The notes under the pieces are model-generated. The model did no database searches. It worked only from the letters and a program-made list of their open reading frames with translations, and was not told where the DNA came from. A DNA stretch of 35,970 bases from Candidatus Gastranaerophilales bacterium. Its GTDB lineage: Bacteria > Cyanobacteriota > Vampirovibrionia > Gastranaerophilales > Gastranaerophilaceae. Positions 31,820-35,970 of the stretch are shown piece by piece. Numbering within the stretch: the stretch's first letter is position 1; each line of letters starts with the position of its first letter. A program made the translations under genes and the position numbers. The stretch spans positions 1 to 35,970 of the forward strand of contig CALUQI010000009.1 of the NCBI GenBank assembly GCA_944322875.1, in the 5' to 3' direction.

Positions 31820-34474
31820 ATGATGAACACAAAGATTAAAATAGAAGATTTACCTACAGTTTATGATGCAAAATCTACAGAAGAAGAAATGTATAAATTT
31901 TGGGAAAGTAACGAAATGTTCAAGGCTGATGAAAAAAGTCAAAAGCCTCCTTATACCATTGTAATTCCTCCTCCTAATGTAACGGGAGTCCTTCATATGG
32001 GGCATGCTTTGGATGAAACTTTGCAAGACATACTTATCAGATATCATCGAATGAGCGGCTATGAAGCACTTTGGATTCCTGGTACGGATCACGCAGGTAT
32101 AGCTACACAAAATGTTGTGGAAAAAAAACTTCGAGAAAAAGGGTTATCTCGTCACGATTTGGGACGTGAAAAGTTCCTTGAGGAAACTTGGAATTGGGCA
32201 AATAAGCATAAATCTGCTATTCTTGATCAATGTAAGCGTTTAGGAGCATCATTTGACAGAACAAGAGAAAGATTTACATTTGATAAAGGATGTTCAGAAG
32301 CTGTTAAAGAAGTTTTTGTAAAGTTATACGAGAAAGGTTTGATATACAAAGGTGCATATATTGTTAACTGGTGCCCTCGTTGTCAATCAGCGATTTCCGA
32401 TGTAGAGACAGAGTATGAAACAGAACAAGGACATTTATGGGAAATTTCGTATCCTTTAAAAGGTGAATCCGGCGCGATAATTGTTGCAACTACCCGTCCG
32501 GAAACAATTTTTGGAGATGTGGCAATTGCTGTTCATCCTACTGATCATAAATATTCTGAATTAATAGGCAAGACAGTGGTTATTCCTCTTTCAGGCAGGG
32601 AGATTCCGATTATTGCTGATGAATATGTCGACAAGAACTTTGGTACAGGTGCCGTAAAAATTACTCCGGCACACGATCCTAATGATTTTGAGGTTGGTAA
32701 GCGTCATGGTTTTAAGCCTTTGTGGGTTATTGACGGACAGGGTAAAATGAAGGCGTGTGGCGAGGTACCGCAGGAACTTCACGGTCTTGACAGATATGAG
32801 GCCCGTGAGAAAATAATAGGAATGCTTTCTTATAATAATTTTTTGCTCAGGACGCGGGATCACGAACATAATGTTGGCAAGTGTCAAAGATGCAATACTA
32901 CGATAGAACCGCTGCTTTCAGAACAATGGTTTGTAAAGATGCAGCCACTTGCAAAAGAGGCTATAGCGGCAGTTAAGGACGGAAGAATAAAATTTATTCC
33001 GGAACGCTGGGAGAAAAACTATCTTGGCTGGATGGAAAATATTCGCGATTGGTGTATTTCAAGACAATTATGGTGGGGGCATCAAATTCCGGCTTATTAC
33101 CATAATCAGACCGGAGAAATGATTGTTGCTAAGGAAAACCCGGATCCTGAAAATTATACTCAAGACAGTGATGTATTGGATACGTGGTTTTCATCAGGAC
33201 TTTGGCCTTTTTCTACTTTGGGCTGGCCGAATACCGATTCAGATGATTTTAAAAAATTCTACCCCACAAATGTCTTGGTGACAGGGTTTGATATAATATT
33301 CTTCTGGGTTGCCAGAATGATAACAATGGGGCTTGAATTCACTAAAAAACCTCCATTTTCAACAGTATTTATTCATGGACTCATCAGAGATGAAAAAGGT
33401 CAAAAAATGTCAAAGTCTAAAGGTAATACTATTGATCCGGTTGTTATTATAGATAAATATGGATCTGATGCACTAAGATTTACCATGACTTCTTTATGTA
33501 CTTACGGCGGCCAAGATATTAAAATTAGTGATGAGCGATTTGAATATGGAAGAAATTTTGCAAATAAAATATGGAACGCATCACGTTTTGTGTTGTTAAA
33601 TTTGGATGGCATTGACAATAGTGATATAGATTATTCAAAATTGACAATTGTAGACAAGTGGATTTTAAATGAACTTAACAATGCGGCAAAAGAAGTTAAT
33701 GAAAATATTAAAAATTACAGAATAGGTGAAATGGCTCATGTACTATATGATTTCTTCTGGAACAAGTATTGTGATTGGTATGTTGAAATAGCTAAAATTC
33801 AACTTCAGGATGAAAATCTAAAACTTAATACCCAAAGGGTTTTACGTTATGTTCTGGATATGTCTTTAAGACTTTTACACCCGATTATGCCGCATATTAC
33901 GGAAAAGGTTTGGCAATTAATACCACAAGAAACCGATTTAAAGGCGATAATGTTGGCTGATTTTCCGGTTTGTTCAGAAAAGTTGTTGTTTGAAAAAGAA
34001 GCACAAGAGATGGAGCTTGTATTTGAAACTATTAAATCTTTACGCAGCGTAAGACAAAGTTTTAATATACCTACTTCACTAAAATTTGATATAGAAATTT
34101 GGGCGGAAGCTTCAGAAAAAACAACATTTGAAGCTATTGAATCTTACATAAAACGTTTGGCAAAAGTGGAAAATATTTCATATTCTCAAGTACTGGGAGC
34201 TGTACCTAAAAAGTCGGCAACTGCGGTTGTTTCAGCTTCAAAAATTGTAGTTCCTCTTGAAAATTTGATAGATTTTAATGAAGAGATTAAACGGCAGAAG
34301 AAAAAATTAGACAAATTAGTGTCCGAAAAAAATTCTCTTTCAGCAAGAATGAGTAATGAAAAATTTGTGGCTAATGCCCCAAAAGATTTGATTGAGCAAA
34401 CTAAAACTCGAATTGACGAAATTTCCGTTCAAGAAAAAAATATATGTGACTTGATAGCCTCTTTACAAGCTTAA
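31820..34474 (+). CDS. valS: Valyl-tRNA synthetase
   Basis: 884 residues, class I aminoacyl-tRNA synthetase that charges tRNA-Val and edits threonine. The HIGH motif is HMGH at 59-62 (PPNVTGVLHMGH), and KMSKS is at 529-533. The editing domain (about 190-350, ATTRPETIFGDVAIAVHP) lies between them. The anticodon domain (about 600-760) and the C-terminal coiled coil that grips tRNA (about 815-884, with KRQKKKLDKLVSEKN) are present. AGAGGGA lies about eight bases before the ATG; a second ATG follows at once. A long hairpin begins at the stop codon. Confidence 0.97.
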   Translation: MMNTKIKIEDLPTVYDAKSTEEEMYKFWESNEMFKADEKSQKPPYTIVIPPPNVTGVLHMGHALDETLQDILIRYHRMSGYEALWIPGTDHAGIATQNVVEKKLREKGLSRHDLGREKFLEETWNWANKHKSAILDQCKRLGASFDRTRERFTFDKGCSEAVKEVFVKLYEKGLIYKGAYIVNWCPRCQSAISDVETEYETEQGHLWEISYPLKGESGAIIVATTRPETIFGDVAIAVHPTDHKYSELIGKTVVIPLSGREIPIIADEYVDKNFGTGAVKITPAHDPNDFEVGKRHGFKPLWVIDGQGKMKACGEVPQELHGLDRYEAREKIIGMLSYNNFLLRTRDHEHNVGKCQRCNTTIEPLLSEQWFVKMQPLAKEAIAAVKDGRIKFIPERWEKNYLGWMENIRDWCISRQLWWGHQIPAYYHNQTGEMIVAKENPDPENYTQDSDVLDTWFSSGLWPFSTLGWPNTDSDDFKKFYPTNVLVTGFDIIFFWVARMITMGLEFTKKPPFSTVFIHGLIRDEKGQKMSKSKGNTIDPVVIIDKYGSDALRFTMTSLCTYGGQDIKISDERFEYGRNFANKIWNASRFVLLNLDGIDNSDIDYSKLTIVDKWILNELNNAAKEVNENIKNYRIGEMAHVLYDFFWNKYCDWYVEIAKIQLQDENLKLNTQRVLRYVLDMSLRLLHPIMPHITEKVWQLIPQETDLKAIMLADFPVCSEKLLFEKEAQEMELVFETIKSLRSVRQSFNIPTSLKFDIEIWAEASEKTTFEAIESYIKRLAKVENISYSQVLGAVPKKSATAVVSASKIVVPLENLIDFNEEIKRQKKKLDKLVSEKNSLSARMSNEKFVANAPKDLIEQTKTRIDEISVQEKNICDLIASLQA

Positions 34475-34501
34475 TAAAACTTCTTTTAAGTTTTATTAAG
34501 C
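34469..34501 (+). terminator. 14-base-pair hairpin at the valS stop codon
   Basis: A perfect 14-bp stem (34469-34482 with 34488-34501) and a five-base loop, starting over the TAA stop. No T run follows, so it is not a classic intrinsic terminator; it may protect the mRNA end or terminate weakly. Confidence 0.55.
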
Positions 34502-34592
34502 CAAAAACCGGTTACGCAAGATGTTTTCTGTTCGTATTTTGCGTTTTGTTCAGTAGTATAAAGCTTTTATCAATTTTAGTTCCCAACCTGTC

Positions 34593-34618
34593 AAAATATT
34601 TGTCCGGACAAATATTTT
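34593..34618. repeat. Perfect 26-base palindrome upstream of rpsA
   Basis: Left arm AAAATATTTGTCC (34593-34605) is followed without gap by its exact reverse complement (34606-34618). It lies 15 bases before a TATAAT (34633-34638). It could be the operator of a dimeric regulator or a weak terminator hairpin with a TGTCCGGACA core. Confidence 0.85.
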
Positions 34619-34632
34619 AACGCACCGATATG

Positions 34633-34638
34633 TATAAT
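34633..34638 (+). promoter_or_regulatory. Possible distal -10 of rpsA
   Basis: TG-TATAAT (the TG directly adjoins the hexamer at 34631-34632), +1 near 34645, giving a leader of about 118 bases. The 26-base palindrome would lie just upstream of or over its -35. Confidence 0.35.
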
Positions 34639-34695
34639 TTTAACTGCGTATAAAATCACCTGAAAATAATAATTGTTAAACAATATTAAGAAAAC

Positions 34696-34724
34696 TTTAC
34701 AGATTGACATAAATTTGTTACAAT
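34696..34724 (+). promoter_or_regulatory. Main rpsA promoter
   Basis: TTTACA (34696-34701), 17-base spacer ending in TGT, TACAAT (34719-34724). Predicted +1 near 34731, leader about 32 bases. A consensus TTGACA also lies at 34704-34709, but at a poor distance from any -10. A second TATAAT (34748-34753) lies ten bases before the ATG. Confidence 0.65.
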
Positions 34725-34762
34725 TATTAATGTAGATATATAGTAATTATAATGGGGTAAAG

Positions 34763-35836
34763 ATGGTATCAAAAGGTAATGATTTAGATTTTGAAGAATT
34801 GTTGAAAAAGTATGATTACAATTTTCAAAAAGGAGACTTAGTAAAAGGTATAGTATGCGGATTTGATGGTCAGGGTGTAATGGTTGATATAGGCGCAAAG
34901 ACAATAGCTGTAGTTCCTACGCGTGAGGCTGTTGATAAAAATGAAAACCTGGAAGATAAGTTTGAAAAAGGTAAAGAATATGAATTTTTAATCATTCGTG
35001 AAGAAGACGAAGACGGAAAGTTCTTATTATCAAAGAAAAAAGTTGATTTTGCATATGCGTGGAAAGAATTAGAAAAAGCAAAATCTGCAGATGAAGTAAT
35101 CTTAGGAAATATTGTCGGTATAGTAAAAGGCGGTGTACTTGTAGAGATTTCCGGTGTTAGAGGGTTTGTTCCGTCATCACAATTGCGTTGTAAAGAAACA
35201 GAGCTTGAAGTCGGCGGACAGATTGAACTTAAAATACTAACACTAGACAGTCAGCAAAATAATTTCATATTGTCAAACAAGAAAGTATATGAAGACAGTG
35301 CTGTAGAAGCCAGAAAGAATGTGTTCTCACAAATTGAGCCCGGTCAAGTAGTAAAAGGAGATGTTGTTAGAATTACTGATTTCGGAGCTTTTATAGATTT
35401 AGGGGGAATAGATGGGTTATTGCCTCTTTCTCAACTTTCTTGGCGTTGGATTGATCATCCCACAGATATATTAAATGTTGGGGATAAGATAGATGTTGAA
35501 GTAATAGCAGTAGACCACGACAAGCAGAGAGTATCATTGAGCTTAAAAAATCTTGAACCTGATCCTTGGTTAGAAGCAGAAAAACAAATTAAAGAAGGTG
35601 ACAAAGTTGAAGGAACTATCACAAGGATAAAACATTTTGGTGCTTTTGTAGAAGTATTCCCCGGAGTTGAGGCCTTACTTCCTCATTCAGAGTTGGCCGA
35701 GTTGCAAAACGAAACCCAAAATATACTACAGGTTGGTGATAAGATCATGACTTATATTTTAAAATTTAATCCAACGGATAAACGTATCGCATTAACTGTT
35801 AAAGAACCAGAAGAAGTAATATCCGAGGAAGAATAA
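34763..35836 (+). CDS. rpsA: 30S ribosomal protein S1 (four S1 domains)
   Basis: 357 residues. S1 binds mRNA and helps the 30S subunit to start translation. Four S1/OB domains are seen at about 21-93, 110-175, 192-263 and 277-348. The third and fourth are the most canonical (VVRITDFGAFIDLGGIDGLLPLSQLS, cited for DFGAFIDLGG, and HFGAFVEVFPGVEALLPHSEL for HFGAFVEV). E. coli S1 has six domains; four- and three-domain forms occur in Firmicutes and cyanobacteria. The end is acidic (EEVISEEE). GGGG lies five bases before the ATG, a weak ribosome binding site, as is usual for rpsA. It has its own promoter(s) and a strong terminator. Confidence 0.94.
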   Translation: MVSKGNDLDFEELLKKYDYNFQKGDLVKGIVCGFDGQGVMVDIGAKTIAVVPTREAVDKNENLEDKFEKGKEYEFLIIREEDEDGKFLLSKKKVDFAYAWKELEKAKSADEVILGNIVGIVKGGVLVEISGVRGFVPSSQLRCKETELEVGGQIELKILTLDSQQNNFILSNKKVYEDSAVEARKNVFSQIEPGQVVKGDVVRITDFGAFIDLGGIDGLLPLSQLSWRWIDHPTDILNVGDKIDVEVIAVDHDKQRVSLSLKNLEPDPWLEAEKQIKEGDKVEGTITRIKHFGAFVEVFPGVEALLPHSELAELQNETQNILQVGDKIMTYILKFNPTDKRIALTVKEPEEVISEEE

Positions 35837-35850
35837 TTTATACATATTGA

Positions 35851-35883
35851 AAAAAAACAGGGAACATTGTTCCCTGTTTTTTT
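35851..35883 (+). terminator. rpsA terminator
   Basis: Stem AAAAAAACAGGGAA/TTCCCTGTTTTTTT (35851-35864 with 35870-35883), short loop, T run at the end. The A run on the other side makes it bidirectional. Nothing is seen from 35884 to the window end. Confidence 0.93.
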
Positions 35884-35970
35884 CATATAAATTATCTAAA
35901 TGTTTTAAAATAGTTTATTTTTTTTTCATATGTTTGTATGATTTTTATTCATTTGATGTGTATATCTGGT

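Noticed and set aside
34704-34724. TTGACA (34704) paired with TACAAT (34719) as rpsA promoter
   Set aside because: Spacer is only nine bases; TTTACA at 34696 gives the correct 17-base spacer with the same -10.
1-35970. CRISPR arrays, insertion sequences, rRNA or tRNA genes
   Set aside because: No regularly spaced repeats, transposase motifs, long terminal inverted repeats or structural RNA signatures were found on either strand.

Overview
The window is about 36 kb of AT-rich bacterial chromosome with dense genes on both strands. It looks like a non-photosynthetic, diderm, fermentative bacterium. My best guess is the gut Melainabacteria (Gastranaerophilales, Cyanobacteria-related). The guess rests on the combination of LptF/G-type LPS permease, GatA, a FixC/FixX pair, SpoIID/LytB protein, GH57 enzyme, four-domain S1, very low GC and several lineage-type unknown proteins. 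No marker here proves it. No rRNA, tRNA, CRISPR array, insertion sequence or origin was found.

Layout. 1-5373: thioredoxin with its terminator, then a 1599-residue unknown protein with coiled coils, one isolated membrane segment, an Asn/Ser/Glu-rich linker and a long Gly/Ala-rich hydrophobic block followed by three degenerate repeats. 5388-10180 (minus): a pentapeptide-repeat protein, then a signalling operon read HD-GYP/GAF protein -> exported TPR protein -> NarL-type response regulator, joined by overlapping stop/start codons. 10317-13114: a zinc-ribbon protein, a phosphohexomutase (minus) and prephenate dehydratase. 13115-14627: a self-contained cassette (strong promoter, tail-fibre-like gene, small tail-assembly-like gene, terminator) wedged between housekeeping genes. 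14629-18602: tyrS-cysE, an unknown protein, a SpoIID-like protein, and HU with a bidirectional terminator. 18601-21159: rsmD diverging from a fixC-fixX-unknown operon. 21206-26213 (minus): exported unknown, gatA, unknown, LptF/G permease, zinc alcohol dehydrogenase. 26404-28899: a GH57 glycosidase and a small ORF. 28907-31703 (minus): ribE-ribBA followed by a double-GNAT protein. 31820-35883: valS and rpsA.

Regulation. Twelve genes carry a recognisable extended -10 element of the form TGN-TAnnAT, usually with a poor -35. For spoIID-like and ribE the -10 sits exactly six bases before the ATG with no Shine-Dalgarno, so leaderless mRNAs are predicted; fixC would have a three-base leader. A perfect 26-bp palindrome lies upstream of rpsA, and a perfect 12-bp inverted repeat covers the start of the exported unknown gene at 21772.

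The most unusual items are the giant unknown protein, the tail-fibre cassette, the leaderless promoters (including the mutually overlapping fixC/rsmD pair), and the FixC/FixX operon that lacks FixAB but carries a small internally duplicated partner. All functional statements come from reading motifs by eye; no database search was possible.
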